DNA from: Hondaea fermentalgiana | Taxonomy: Eukaryota > Sar > Bigyra > Thraustochytrida > Thraustochytriidae | NCBI GenBank assembly: GCA_014084085.1 | Contig: NPFB01000057.1 | Location: forward strand, 71,548 to 135,547 | Length of the DNA stretch: 64,000 nt | Direction: 5' to 3' | Part shown: positions 20,051-29,014 of the stretch, piece by piece | Layout of the letters: every line of letters begins with the position of its first letter | How positions within the stretch are numbered: position 1 is the stretch's first letter | Notes under the pieces: model-generated | The model's input: only the letters and a program-made list of their open reading frames with translations | What the model was told of the DNA's origin: nothing | The model's database searches: none | Translations under genes and position numbers: made by a program

Positions 20051-21631
20051 ATGTTTGCGAGCGATGACCTTGCTCGCAAGCAGCTGCAACTTGAAGGAGA
20101 AGCAGACCTATATTTGGCAAGACGCGAGCGCGGGCGTCGAGAGTCAGTGCTGGGTAGCAAGCGGGCAAAGCGAGCTAGACGCGACAACTCTGAGTTCTGT
20201 CGGCATCGGGCTGTGTCTCGGCCAAGCAGCTCGTACGTACCGCAAACAGGCCCCATGTCAGAACACAGCGAAGTCGCAGAGCCGGAGCGTGATCAGGAAC
20301 AGGAACAGGACGCTCTTGCGGCAGTAGCGCTGGGCCAAGCGCAAGAAGTCGCGGCGACCCAATTTCCTGAGGCAGAAATTCTGTGGTCCGAGCCGGAGGA
20401 TGGTGTTGCGCACGAGACAGGACTCCAAGGCGTAGAGCTCTGGTTCATCCGTCACGGTGAAAGCATCAACAATGCCATTCTGCACCGCTGGGGTGGTCTT
20501 GGGACCGTGCTGTACCCAGTCCAGTTTGAGCAGGACCCCCGACTTACAACCAAAGGTCGTGCTGTGGCAGCAATGAATGGAGCCCGCCTTGTGGATGCCG
20601 AGCTGGAGTTCGACCTTGTTCTTTCGTCTGCCATGATTCGTACGATGCAAACCGCGCATGAAATGTTCGTCAAGTCTGGTATTGTTGACCAGTTCTCGAT
20701 CGTACCTTTCATGTCAGAAATCCCCCTCTCATGGGGAGGGCTCCCAATCTACGAGAATATTCCACGCCGGAGATCACGCCAAATTCGTATTTTACGACGA
20801 GAGCACGGAGATGCCTTTGTGGAGTCGATCGACTGGTCGCTTGTAGGAGGCCCAGAAGGCAGCAACCTCGCCGGTCTTCCCCCTCAGGGGTCCGCCTTTC
20901 TTGCGTGGCTCGGCGAACAGACTAGCGTGCAGGCTCTCGTCAACGAGTGTCGCAGTGACCAAGTCGTTCGTATTGCTGTCGTCACACACTCTAATCTCAT
21001 GAAGCGGGATCTCCAGCTACGTCGCAAGCCTGGGAACAGCGACATTTGGATGTCCACTATCGTTTCAAATGCGGGCCACCTTGAACTCGAGAAAATTATG
21101 CCTTGGTATCGTGGTGACGTGGAACGTAAAAAGGTCAGTATTGACCGACGCATAAGTAAACGGCGTGCGAAGGCGGCACGAAAGCTGGAAAAGTACCATG
21201 CGTACGCAGCGGAGATACAGGCGCGTCGCAGTCTGTTGACCCGAGAAGCCCGTGGTCGCGATGATGATGCAAGCGACAGTGTCACGAGCAATCAACGAGG
21301 TGCAGATGCGGAGGTCGAATTTGAAGAAGAGACCGAGCACGATGACGACGACGACGACGACGACGACGAAGACGACGTTGACGACGACGACGACGACGAT
21401 GATACCCTCCAGGGCGATGACGCGGATGAGCCATATGTCGAGGCGAACGAGGACAAGGATGCAAAACACGCTGCCAAAAAACGCGCCAAACACTTTCGTA
21501 AGCTTTCAAAGAAGGACCGTAAAGTGCAAGAAAAGCTGCACAAGATCGAAAGGAAAACTAGCAAGAAGGTCTCTAAGCTCGAAGCCAAAAAGGCGTCCCT
21601 TGATACCTACGATGCCCGCTCACCAGCCTGA
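20051..21631 (+). CDS. Histidine phosphatase superfamily protein with acidic and basic tail
   Basis: About 526 residues. I chose the ATG at 20051 because its context has a purine at -3; an in-frame ATG at 20006 is possible. A polar Gln/Glu-rich N-terminus precedes the catalytic fold: WFIRHGESINNA (RHG motif with the phospho-accepting His), the DLVLSSAMIRTMQTA signature, and VVTHSNLMKRDL with the second catalytic His. The family includes phosphoglycerate mutases and many protein or small-molecule phosphatases, and the substrate cannot be told. The tail holds a poly-Asp/Glu block (about 21336-21400) followed by a Lys-rich coiled segment (KKRAKHFRKLSKKDRK), which could suggest nucleolar or RNA-associated targeting (inference). 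The next gene starts only 110 bases downstream on the same strand. Confidence 0.85.
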   Translation: MFASDDLARKQLQLEGEADLYLARRERGRRESVLGSKRAKRARRDNSEFCRHRAVSRPSSSYVPQTGPMSEHSEVAEPERDQEQEQDALAAVALGQAQEVAATQFPEAEILWSEPEDGVAHETGLQGVELWFIRHGESINNAILHRWGGLGTVLYPVQFEQDPRLTTKGRAVAAMNGARLVDAELEFDLVLSSAMIRTMQTAHEMFVKSGIVDQFSIVPFMSEIPLSWGGLPIYENIPRRRSRQIRILRREHGDAFVESIDWSLVGGPEGSNLAGLPPQGSAFLAWLGEQTSVQALVNECRSDQVVRIAVVTHSNLMKRDLQLRRKPGNSDIWMSTIVSNAGHLELEKIMPWYRGDVERKKVSIDRRISKRRAKAARKLEKYHAYAAEIQARRSLLTREARGRDDDASDSVTSNQRGADAEVEFEEETEHDDDDDDDDDEDDVDDDDDDDDTLQGDDADEPYVEANEDKDAKHAAKKRAKHFRKLSKKDRKVQEKLHKIERKTSKKVSKLEAKKASLDTYDARSPA

Positions 21632-21740
21632 ACTCTGCCATTTTTTCTTTTCACCTTTGTTCCCATTTCTCTTTTTCTTTTCTCGACTTTTGTTGACATC
21701 TTTCTTTTCTTGTCAAACAAATCTTGATCAATAATAGTAG

Positions 21741-22865
21741 ATGGAGCTTGCTTGGGCTTTGGCAGCCGCGTTCGGAACGCTCGCGGCGCTTGTACTTGCA
21801 TTCTGGGTGCTAGATCCGAACCTGACCACACGCGCTACTGACGCGCCCCGTGGCAGCACTCAAGAGGTGGCACGAAAACCATCGGCAGCTGAGCGCGAGG
21901 CAGCAACAGAAAGGCCATCTTCGTCTTCATCATCTTCTTCTTCTATCGCATCGGAGCCTCCTGAGCCGGAGGCAGGAGCCTCGGCACTCGAACTCGAGGC
22001 TGGTCCATCCGCACCATCCGCGTCAGAACAGACGCTAGAACAAACACCAGCTTCTGTGTCCGCACAAGCGTCGAAACCAGCACAAGAACAAGCAAAAGCA
22101 CTGGCACCAGTGCCAGCACCAGTGCCAGCACCAGCAGCACCTGAACCCCTTCGATCTCTAGAACAAATCTCCGAGGGAAGCAAGGAGGAGGCCATGGCGA
22201 CACCAAGCGATGACGATGACCTTTTGGACGAGGCACTCGACGAGCTGGACCTGCTCGATGAGGTGGCAGAAGACATGCTTCTCGAAGAGGCTGCAGAAGA
22301 GGATGACGAGTTCGCGGACAGCGCCAAAAGTACACCAGTGGTACCTAGCAACAGCATGGCGCAAGCAAACCGGCAGCAGATTGCGACGCTATCCGGCCCG
22401 CCCAAGACGTGGCAGGATACGCTTCAAATTCTTGAACCAGTCGAGCGACTCGAATGGGCGAAGACGATCAGCAAGGACCTCAGCGTGCAAGGCAGCATGC
22501 CACCCCAGCCAAATTACAGCTCGGCCTACAGTAGTGGTACTGCGGGCGGCAAGTCTTCTGGATCGAAGACTGGAGAGAATGCGGGCGGAGAGAATGCTGT
22601 GGCGTCTCTCATGAGCGGCAATGTCGTCCTAACCCCGGATTCTCCAGCATCGCTGTTCGCTGCCTGTCTGAAGAAGGCCCTACTCGCGGTAAACAAGGAG
22701 TATGTGGGAACCTTTTCGCCTTCTCCTGAGCTCTTGGATCATTTTCGCGAGCAGCTTGCGACGGATATTCAAGACCGACTCCAGCATCATCCGGTAGAGC
22801 GCGACAATGTTCTTGCAGACCCGGAAAGGTTCCCTGAGCTTTTCCATCTGCTTCAGTCTTTGTAG
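21741..22865 (+). CDS. Single-pass membrane protein, unrecognised
   Basis: 374 residues, ATG at 21741. The N-terminus is a clean hydrophobic anchor (WALAAAFGTLAALVLAFWVL). A long disordered Ser/Glu/Pro/Ala-rich region with APVPAPVPAP follows, then an acidic helical patch rich in DLLDE. A likely folded part (WQDTLQILEPVERLEWAKTI) is followed by a helical C-terminus ending FPELFHLLQSL. I do not recognise the family. An alternative 3' structure is possible: the stop overlaps a GTAGGC donor-like site and an acceptor-like CTGTGTAG at 22979-22986 precedes open, protein-like sequence. Confidence 0.75.
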   Translation: MELAWALAAAFGTLAALVLAFWVLDPNLTTRATDAPRGSTQEVARKPSAAEREAATERPSSSSSSSSSIASEPPEPEAGASALELEAGPSAPSASEQTLEQTPASVSAQASKPAQEQAKALAPVPAPVPAPAAPEPLRSLEQISEGSKEEAMATPSDDDDLLDEALDELDLLDEVAEDMLLEEAAEEDDEFADSAKSTPVVPSNSMAQANRQQIATLSGPPKTWQDTLQILEPVERLEWAKTISKDLSVQGSMPPQPNYSSAYSSGTAGGKSSGSKTGENAGGENAVASLMSGNVVLTPDSPASLFAACLKKALLAVNKEYVGTFSPSPELLDHFREQLATDIQDRLQHHPVERDNVLADPERFPELFHLLQSL

Positions 22866-23232
22866 GCCAGAACAGCCAGGAATGGAAACATTTTGGGATA
22901 CGCAAGAATGCAGGCAATTTCTTTTTCCAAAAGTGTCAATGAGCTACAATATACTCATAAAAGTGATATTTGATTCTCTGTGTAGGATCGGAAGCTCCGG
23001 AAATTTCTCGAAAATGTCTTGTTTGGCAAGGCTCTCAGCAGAGAAGTCTACTTATAGTGAGTTTTTGTTTTCGGGCACCCAAGAGAGCCTTTTCTCTGGC
23101 CCGCAACGAAAGGTCCTTGAAGAGTTCGTTCGGCATTGCATATTCATAGCTTGAGTCTCTGCTGCTCGAGGACATTTTCTTTTCTCTTCTTCAAAAAAAA
23201 AAACTATAGCTTGCTTGCAAATCTAGTCCAGT
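22866..23232. other. Convergent intergenic region with a possible orphan exon
   Basis: Between the membrane-protein gene and the calcyphosin-like gene. After the acceptor-like CTGTGTAG (ending 22986), one frame reads DRKLRKFLENVLFGKALSR and stops at 23058, and another stays open to 23154. This could be an alternative last exon of the upstream gene; unproven. Confidence 0.3.
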
Positions 23233-24873
23233 CTAGTCTGCCAACGAGACACGTTTGATGCCACAAACCCCTTGTTTGCGCAGCTTGGCCCGAATAATGG
23301 GCATGTCCTGTCGGGAGACTCCAAAATCATCAACGAGTTCAACGACTTCTTGAGAGCCGTCATTGTGCTCGACGAGTACTCGAATGTTCGAGGTGTTTGC
23401 ACACCACCCCTTGCCGCCTGAGATATGCCAAGCATTTCGCATCATGAGCTCGAAATAATCATCATCGTCAATACTTGCGGAAACGTCTCGATAGTAGTGG
23501 ACAAATTCCTCTCGTGTGACGATTCCATCGCCATTCGCCTGATCGTCTTGCCCAGCACCATTGTCCCACTGAGCAACAAATTCGCGGACAACATCTTCGT
23601 GACTTTTGGTACCGTCAATCACTTGAGGGTGAAAGCTTGTGTCATAAAAGGATGTAAGTTCCTCAAGCGTCACCGTTCCGCTCTTGTCGATGTCGAGAAC
23701 CTCGTATGCCATGAGGATGATCTTGAGGCGACGCTTTGTCAAGGGTCCGCGCAAGGCAACGAGAAACTCGTTGAGGCTCACGGAACCATCTCGATTCTCA
23801 TCCAAATGAGAGAAGAGAAGATCGACTTGTTCGGCGTCAAGGTCGATACCAAATCTGCCGAGGCCGGTAGAGAGCTCTTTGCGGTCTAAGCGACCATCTT
23901 TAGACGTATCCATGATTCTAAATTGGCGACTGATCTCGCGGATTCCATACATTCCATCGGACCCGCCATGGCGTTCGCACACAATTGATTTGATCTTCCG
24001 TAAAAGCTCCTTTGGCTTGGTGATCCGCGAGGGAAGCGTGGTGTGGCTAACGGCTGCCCTTGGGTCTCGTGCGAGCTCGAATGCCCATGAGTAGATATCC
24101 CGGGGCGTTCCCGTCGCGCGCTGCTTGGCAAGTTCGAGCCCACAACTAACAGCGTGGGAAAGTAGGGGTCGGTGCGCCGATTCCATGCCCAGCGGAAGGT
24201 TGCTCATGCAATTTTTGAGGGCAAACGCCTCGAGTCCGCGAACAGGGGTGTTTCGGGCCAAAAGAGCCTCCTTAGCGTGGGGGTCGGACACGAGGGCACA
24301 TTGCGCGGGTGTGGCGATCCAGTGCGTACGCGGATCGGCGCTGTCGCGTGTAAGCGATACACGGTGCTGCTGGCCATACATGGAACCTTCAGACTTGAGG
24401 TAGAATGGCGGCCCCATCATTCCAATCTTTTCATTCATGACAAGCGCAGGGTTGCAGGCGAGCTGGAAGGGCTGAGAAAAGTGCAACTTGTTGGCCAGAT
24501 GGCGGTCGTAGAAGACGTGTTCAGGATTTTTCACCTTGGTGATGACGAATGTAGCTTTGGCCATCGGACGTTCGCGATCTTGCGTATTTTCATCATCCTC
24601 GACTCGAGAATCCTGCGATTCTGCATGCTCAGCGACAACCATTTGCTCTCCTGGCTCGACCTCGGTCCAAATATCTGATGTGAGCCTGCAGCCGCTCATG
24701 AGATGTCGGAGGACAATGACACTTCCGAAGTCGATCGTTCCATCCTCTGAGTACGCATGCGCCACGCGCTGGTTTCCTTTGGCGACTCGCTCCTGGTGGC
24801 GTCTTTGTTCACGCACCTGCAGTTCTTCTGCAGTGTTGGGCATACCCGTGGCATAGAGACGATTGCTCGCCAT
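23233..24873 (-). CDS. Calcyphosin-like EF-hand protein
   Basis: 546 residues, ATG at 24873. Calcyphosin relatives (CAPS, CAPSL, CAPS2) are Ca2+ sensors often linked to cilia. The N-terminal half (SEDGTIDFGSVIVLRHLMSG, LHFSQPFQLACNPAL) looks like a folded region that I cannot name. The C-terminal half carries EF hands with loops DTSKDGRLDRKE, DENRDGSVSLNE and DIDKSGTVTLEE, and a longer fourth loop ending NGDGIVTREEF. A terminal MMRNAWHISGG plus WCANTSNIRVLV block follows, as in calcyphosin-type proteins. With the dynein gene it supports a flagellated organism. The gene is divergent from TTC5. Confidence 0.88.
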   Translation of the reverse strand: MASNRLYATGMPNTAEELQVREQRRHQERVAKGNQRVAHAYSEDGTIDFGSVIVLRHLMSGCRLTSDIWTEVEPGEQMVVAEHAESQDSRVEDDENTQDRERPMAKATFVITKVKNPEHVFYDRHLANKLHFSQPFQLACNPALVMNEKIGMMGPPFYLKSEGSMYGQQHRVSLTRDSADPRTHWIATPAQCALVSDPHAKEALLARNTPVRGLEAFALKNCMSNLPLGMESAHRPLLSHAVSCGLELAKQRATGTPRDIYSWAFELARDPRAAVSHTTLPSRITKPKELLRKIKSIVCERHGGSDGMYGIREISRQFRIMDTSKDGRLDRKELSTGLGRFGIDLDAEQVDLLFSHLDENRDGSVSLNEFLVALRGPLTKRRLKIILMAYEVLDIDKSGTVTLEELTSFYDTSFHPQVIDGTKSHEDVVREFVAQWDNGAGQDDQANGDGIVTREEFVHYYRDVSASIDDDDYFELMMRNAWHISGGKGWCANTSNIRVLVEHNDGSQEVVELVDDFGVSRQDMPIIRAKLRKQGVCGIKRVSLAD

Positions 24874-25290
24874 TTTTTCTCCTTCCGTTTTGCGTTTAGC
24901 TCTTCCTTGAGATTAAAGCTACGCGTGATGCCTGGGGATTGGAAAGGAAGAGGGCTAGCGGGGTGATCCAGAGCTCAGTTTGCTCTTTTGTTTCTAACGT
25001 TCGCCATCGCCCAAATGTGTGACGATCCCCTTGAGTGAGACGCAACGATCCGTTGGGTTCGCCGTCGACATTGTTTTGTCGCTAGCTAACGGCCGGCCGA
25101 GAAGACGGTCGAGAAGAAGAGGGACTCGTTCGAGGGCGAGCAACAATCGGAGAATCGGGCGCCGCGGAAAACCCTTCGGGCCGAACGCGCTTCCCAGGCG
25201 GCGCAGATACAGCCAAGGGGACGGACGCGCGGCGTCGGAAGCTGCTGCGGCTGGTCTTGCGGTGCTCACGCGTGGGTGGACAGGGTCGCG
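24874..25290. promoter_or_regulatory. Shared upstream region of calcyphosin-like and TTC5 genes
   Basis: About 415 bases between divergent ATGs, AT-rich on the left and GC-rich on the right. ORFs here are overlaps or noise. No specific element recognised. Confidence 0.4.
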
Positions 25291-26703
25291 ATGGAGGGGA
25301 CGCTTGCGAGCAAGAACGACCGGGTGAGCCACCTCGCAAGCCCCGCGGAGAAGACAGGGCTGACAAAACAGGGCGTGGCCAGGGAGGAAGACAACGACAA
25401 TGAGCAAAAGCGCTGTGCGCAAGACCAACTCGATGACGCAGAAACAATGATTTTGAAGGCTGATGCCCTCACGGCCAAGCCCGTGCCATCATCGCCTGCG
25501 CCCGAAACAGGTCCAGAAACGCCGCCTGGAAAGCCTGACGCGAAGGCGGACGAGGGAAACAGCAAGGAGAGTTTGCTCACGAAAGCTGAGGCCCTGCTCC
25601 TTAGCGCCGCAAGCGACGCCGCGGGTAATTCTGCGCAAGAGCCTCGCGTAAACAAGGCGCGACGACTTTTCCTCGAGGCCCGCATCCGTGCGTTGCGCGG
25701 AGAACAAGGTTCGTCAGAGCTTTTGTCACGTGCCGTCAAGTTAAATCCACGCAATGCCGATGCTTGGAACCACCTTGCTGAGGCGCTGTGGCGGGATGGG
25801 AACCTCAAGGAGGCGCGCGACTGCCTGTTGTCATCATTGGAGCAAGGTCCTGAGAAGGCCACGCTGCGTAACTATTCCATGCTTTTGCGCAAGCTGGACG
25901 GTACAGCCAAGGAAAAAGCAGACAATATGACAGAGAGTCTGGCTCGCGCAAAGGCGGCAGTGGCCCTTGACGTTGGCGATGCGGAGTCATGGTACGTGCT
26001 GGGCAATACATACATGGCCTACTTTTTCGCCCTTTCGCACGACCTTCGAAATCTCGAGGCTGCACTCAAGGCTTACCGTCGAAGTGAAGACCTAGGCAGT
26101 GGGGCTGCGAATCCGGACCTTTATTACAACCGCGCCCAGGTTTTCACTTTTCTTGAGAATTTTCCATCTGCCGTGTCTGATTACGAGCGAGCGCATACGC
26201 TCGACGGCACTCTTGGAGCCGCAAGCCGAGCGAGGGCGCTCCGAGACAGGGTCAAATCACTTGCGCTTGCTGTGGAGCGCAAGGGCCGCATTAAACCAAA
26301 GCGTTTGGTGGCTCTTCAGGGCCAGCTCGCGCGGTCAAGTTCTCCAGATGATGCGCTGTGTCTGAGCGACCTGAAGGCAGAGCAAAACGCTGACTCCAAG
26401 CTCGAGATTATGATTCTTTCCAACGCGAGCGTGCCTGGAAGCCCTCCGGCGACTTTTATCGCGCTCGATCGCAACGGGCATGTTTTCGCGGTCTCGGTGT
26501 TCCATCTCGACGATACAGCGCAAACCCGGCTCGCGGGTTCACGCGAGCGCATTGTGCTCTGCAATCCTCTTTTTCGTACGGTCGAGCTTGATGGCGTGTC
26601 GTATCCAAGCGTTCAGATCCAGCATCCTGCTCAAGTGCTGTTGAACGGCATTGCGCTGGAGTCGTCCTTTGCTCACGCAACGCTAGCTACCTCAACCATC
26701 TGA
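25291..26703 (+). CDS. TTC5: TTC5 (Strap) homologue, TPR plus OB-fold protein
   Basis: 470 residues from the ATG at 25291 (the GTG at 25276 is not a eukaryotic start). TPRs lie at about residues 125-335 with strong TTC5 signatures: AVKLNPRNADAWNHLAEALW, the NYSMLLRKL block, DVGDAESWYVLGNTYMAYFF and NPDLYYNRAQVF. The C-terminal OB-like domain matches TTC5 in the positions of RIVLCNPLFRTV, GVSYPSVQIQHPAQVLLNG and the closing FAHATLAT. In animals TTC5 acts as a p300 cofactor and recognises nascent tubulin chains on ribosomes during tubulin mRNA autoregulation. The N-terminal 120 residues are a polar extension. Confidence 0.92.
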   Translation: MEGTLASKNDRVSHLASPAEKTGLTKQGVAREEDNDNEQKRCAQDQLDDAETMILKADALTAKPVPSSPAPETGPETPPGKPDAKADEGNSKESLLTKAEALLLSAASDAAGNSAQEPRVNKARRLFLEARIRALRGEQGSSELLSRAVKLNPRNADAWNHLAEALWRDGNLKEARDCLLSSLEQGPEKATLRNYSMLLRKLDGTAKEKADNMTESLARAKAAVALDVGDAESWYVLGNTYMAYFFALSHDLRNLEAALKAYRRSEDLGSGAANPDLYYNRAQVFTFLENFPSAVSDYERAHTLDGTLGAASRARALRDRVKSLALAVERKGRIKPKRLVALQGQLARSSSPDDALCLSDLKAEQNADSKLEIMILSNASVPGSPPATFIALDRNGHVFAVSVFHLDDTAQTRLAGSRERIVLCNPLFRTVELDGVSYPSVQIQHPAQVLLNGIALESSFAHATLATSTI

Positions 26704-26796
26704 TCTGATATGATTTGTGATCTAAGATCTGATCTGATCTAAGATCTGATCTGTGATCTGGTCTGATCTGTGATCTGGTCTGATCTGATCTGATCA
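26704..26796. repeat. GATCT/CTGAT pentanucleotide satellite
   Basis: Degenerate GATCT/GATCTGT units immediately after the TTC5 stop, passing without a break into a GCATC array. Confidence 0.85.
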
Positions 26797-26874
26797 GGCA
26801 TCGCATTGCATTGCATCGCATCGCATTGCATCGCATCGCATCGCATCGCATCGCATCGCATCGCATCGCATGCG
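26797..26874. repeat. (GCATC)n pentanucleotide satellite
   Basis: About 15 units of GCATC/GCATT, the last run perfect. It is related in unit length and sequence to the TGCAT array at 53209. Confidence 0.9.
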
Positions 26875-26944
26875 TGCGTGCGCTCTACCGTCACTCCTTC
26901 TGTCTCACTGGCCAGTGAGCACCAACGAGTGTGACGCTCCACGA

Positions 26945-27410
26945 ATGAGTGAATCAGCGGCAACAAATGCCCTCAACGCATCGTCGGTGAGTCTCTTATA
27001 AAAAGTAGACTAGAACTACCAAATATACACCTAGAATGCCGTTGGGTCTTGTAAGGGGAAATAGTATTTTTTCAACGTGTGTTCATTCATCAAAAAAGCG
27101 AACTTCCTCAACCAGCAAAACCTTTTCACAGGCAAGCAGCAACGGCAGCGGTGTCGGCGAGGACGGCGACGAAGAAGACGGCACGTACTTGACGAGCAGC
27201 ACGAGCTGCAAAGACGTGCTTGCGCGTCTGTGTGCTGGCAGACTGAGCTTCCTTCTTCTTCCTTATTTTTTGTTTGTACTTCAAGCAAGGGCGAAGGCAA
27301 GCAGAGCAGAATTGACTGTGAATTCCATTCATTCGCTCACCATTGAGAACGATTCATTCCTTCTTTTTTTTTTTTCTTTCTCAACTCAGCGCCATCCATT
27401 CACCAAATAA
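26945..27410 (+). CDS. Small intron-containing gene, unrecognised
   Basis: ATG at 26945 opens MSESAATNALNASS and is cut at 26986 by a strong donor, GTGAGT. The acceptor TTTTCACAG ends at 27131, and exon sequence from 27132 continues in phase 0 as ASSNGSGVGEDGDEEDGTY and then KDVLARLCAG. A second donor, GTAAGG (after 27051), could define a 16-base exon between them. A third acceptor, a long T-run ending CTCAG at 27389, leads into RHPFTK and a TAA (27408-27410), so a last intron is likely, with its donor unresolved. Donor and acceptor quality is much better than background, but the exact exon set and family are not determined. Confidence 0.4.
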
Positions 27411-27450
27411 TAGAGGAGAGTTTCTTTGCTGAGACTTCTTCACTCTCGCC

Positions 27451-28647
27451 ATGGAAAATGGTATTGTCCTCGAGGAGACGAGCTTTGCAACGCTGGACCC
27501 CGTGTGCTCTACGGTCGTTGTTCGCGGAAAGGGAAGCGATTCGACGGCTTTGTACGGCGGCACGCAAGAAGCAAAGAACATTTTACGAGAAAGCGCAGAC
27601 ATATCCGCATCGCCAGGTCTAGAGTCATTGCGTGTGGCGCTGCATGCAGCACCGAAACAAGCCTGTACGGAACTGCGCGAAGTGCTTGCGTTGTCAAGCA
27701 GTCTAGGTCACTCCGGAAATATGTCTAGTATTGAAACCTTTCTTCGCCACCTCTCTGCGGTTAACATTCGGCTGGCAGATCGTGATCTTTCAGATCTCCG
27801 TCGATGCGCATGTCTTCGCGACGTAGAGGAAACTCTCGCTCAAGTTGCCAAATCACACTCACAGACGACACGAGTAGACCGGTCGTGGACGGAGAGAACG
27901 CGCCTTGGCAGGCCTTGGGCGAGCAAAGACGCCGAGAATCTTGCCAAGGTACCTTTTGAAAATGCAGATGAGACTGGTGCGTTTTGGGTGCGTCCGCAAA
28001 GTAAAGCACGTCGTCGGTCCAGCACGGCTCCGCAAACGCCACGCGTTCTGCGACGAAAATCTTCCATGATGCCCACCACGATATCTGGAAGACCACAGAC
28101 AGAGCAATCCTGCACGCGCAAGAGATTGCCGCGATTTATCGGCGGTGTACCAAGAAGGTCCACCATTTGCGGTCCCGAGGCTGTCCAGGAGTTGGAGCTC
28201 TTGTATCTTCGCTTGGACCACGAGCGTCCTCCCCAAAGGAAGCAGCTCAAGGCTTTGGAGGCCCGCGCGCAAACGCGGCCTGGTACGCCCGAGTTTTTAA
28301 TTCAGGCGAAAACCAGTGCAAAGACCTACTCGGGTCGAGCTCGCGGCTCGATCACGCGACCCGAAACGCCGTCCTGGTCGCATCACATTCCATCACGGCA
28401 GACGACTCGAGGTACAGATATTGAAAGAGGCAGTGAGGCTCCGACCTTGGAGGCGACGAGTCTGATTGATGCTTCTCGAGACTTGCGTCGACAGCTTCGT
28501 ATCGAAACTAAGGCACACAGTCTGGCAGCAAGTGCTTCGGAAAGCGCAATTCGGTCACAATCTCTCGTCATGGCGTCAGGAAATCGATGTCGCATGAAAT
28601 CAATGAGCGGCAGTGCGTATGCACAGGTTCCTGATGAGATTCGATGA
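27451..28647 (+). CDS. Basic, disordered hypothetical protein
   Basis: 398 residues, ATG at 27451. A helical region in the first third (SIETFLRHLSAVNIRLADRD) is followed by a long Arg/Ser/Thr-rich disordered region with recurring RPxTP-like patches (TRPGTPEFLIQ, ITRPETPSW). I recognise no domain. The style is typical of microtubule- or axoneme-associated disordered proteins, but that is only an impression. It is convergent with the FHA/RING-CH gene. Confidence 0.7.
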   Translation: MENGIVLEETSFATLDPVCSTVVVRGKGSDSTALYGGTQEAKNILRESADISASPGLESLRVALHAAPKQACTELREVLALSSSLGHSGNMSSIETFLRHLSAVNIRLADRDLSDLRRCACLRDVEETLAQVAKSHSQTTRVDRSWTERTRLGRPWASKDAENLAKVPFENADETGAFWVRPQSKARRRSSTAPQTPRVLRRKSSMMPTTISGRPQTEQSCTRKRLPRFIGGVPRRSTICGPEAVQELELLYLRLDHERPPQRKQLKALEARAQTRPGTPEFLIQAKTSAKTYSGRARGSITRPETPSWSHHIPSRQTTRGTDIERGSEAPTLEATSLIDASRDLRRQLRIETKAHSLAASASESAIRSQSLVMASGNRCRMKSMSGSAYAQVPDEIR

Positions 28648-29014
28648 TTCATAGATATATGTATCTGCTTTGCCCGCCCATTCCTGACGTAAAAGGTAGG
28701 GATTTCTCCGCCTGGCAAAGACAAACGAACGAAGCTGGCCAATAAAAAAAGAAAATTTTGGATAAGAGATCGTCGGATCATCGGATTGAAATGATGGATA
28801 AATGGATGTGTAGTTACAGCGTGACAGAAAGAAGACAAGAAGGCGTTGCACTGCAGGGCGCTGAAGAAGAGAAGAGGAAAGAGAGAATGAAAAAGAAAAA
28901 CGAGCGCCTTGCATCGATCGCATTACTCGAGGCAGGTCAACATGCATGGAGAAGATCGTCCTCGTGATGTGATGTGATGAATGAAACACGAAGCTTTCAG
29001 CGAGAGCAAAGCTT
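28648..29014. other. Convergent intergenic region
   Basis: 3' flanks of the basic protein and the FHA/RING-CH gene. A lysine-rich plus-strand ORF (28758-28967) is open but has no supporting signal. Confidence 0.4.

Noticed and set aside
24994..25862. Minus-strand ORFs opposite the start of TTC5
   Set aside because: Antisense shadows; Ser/Arg-rich, no motif.
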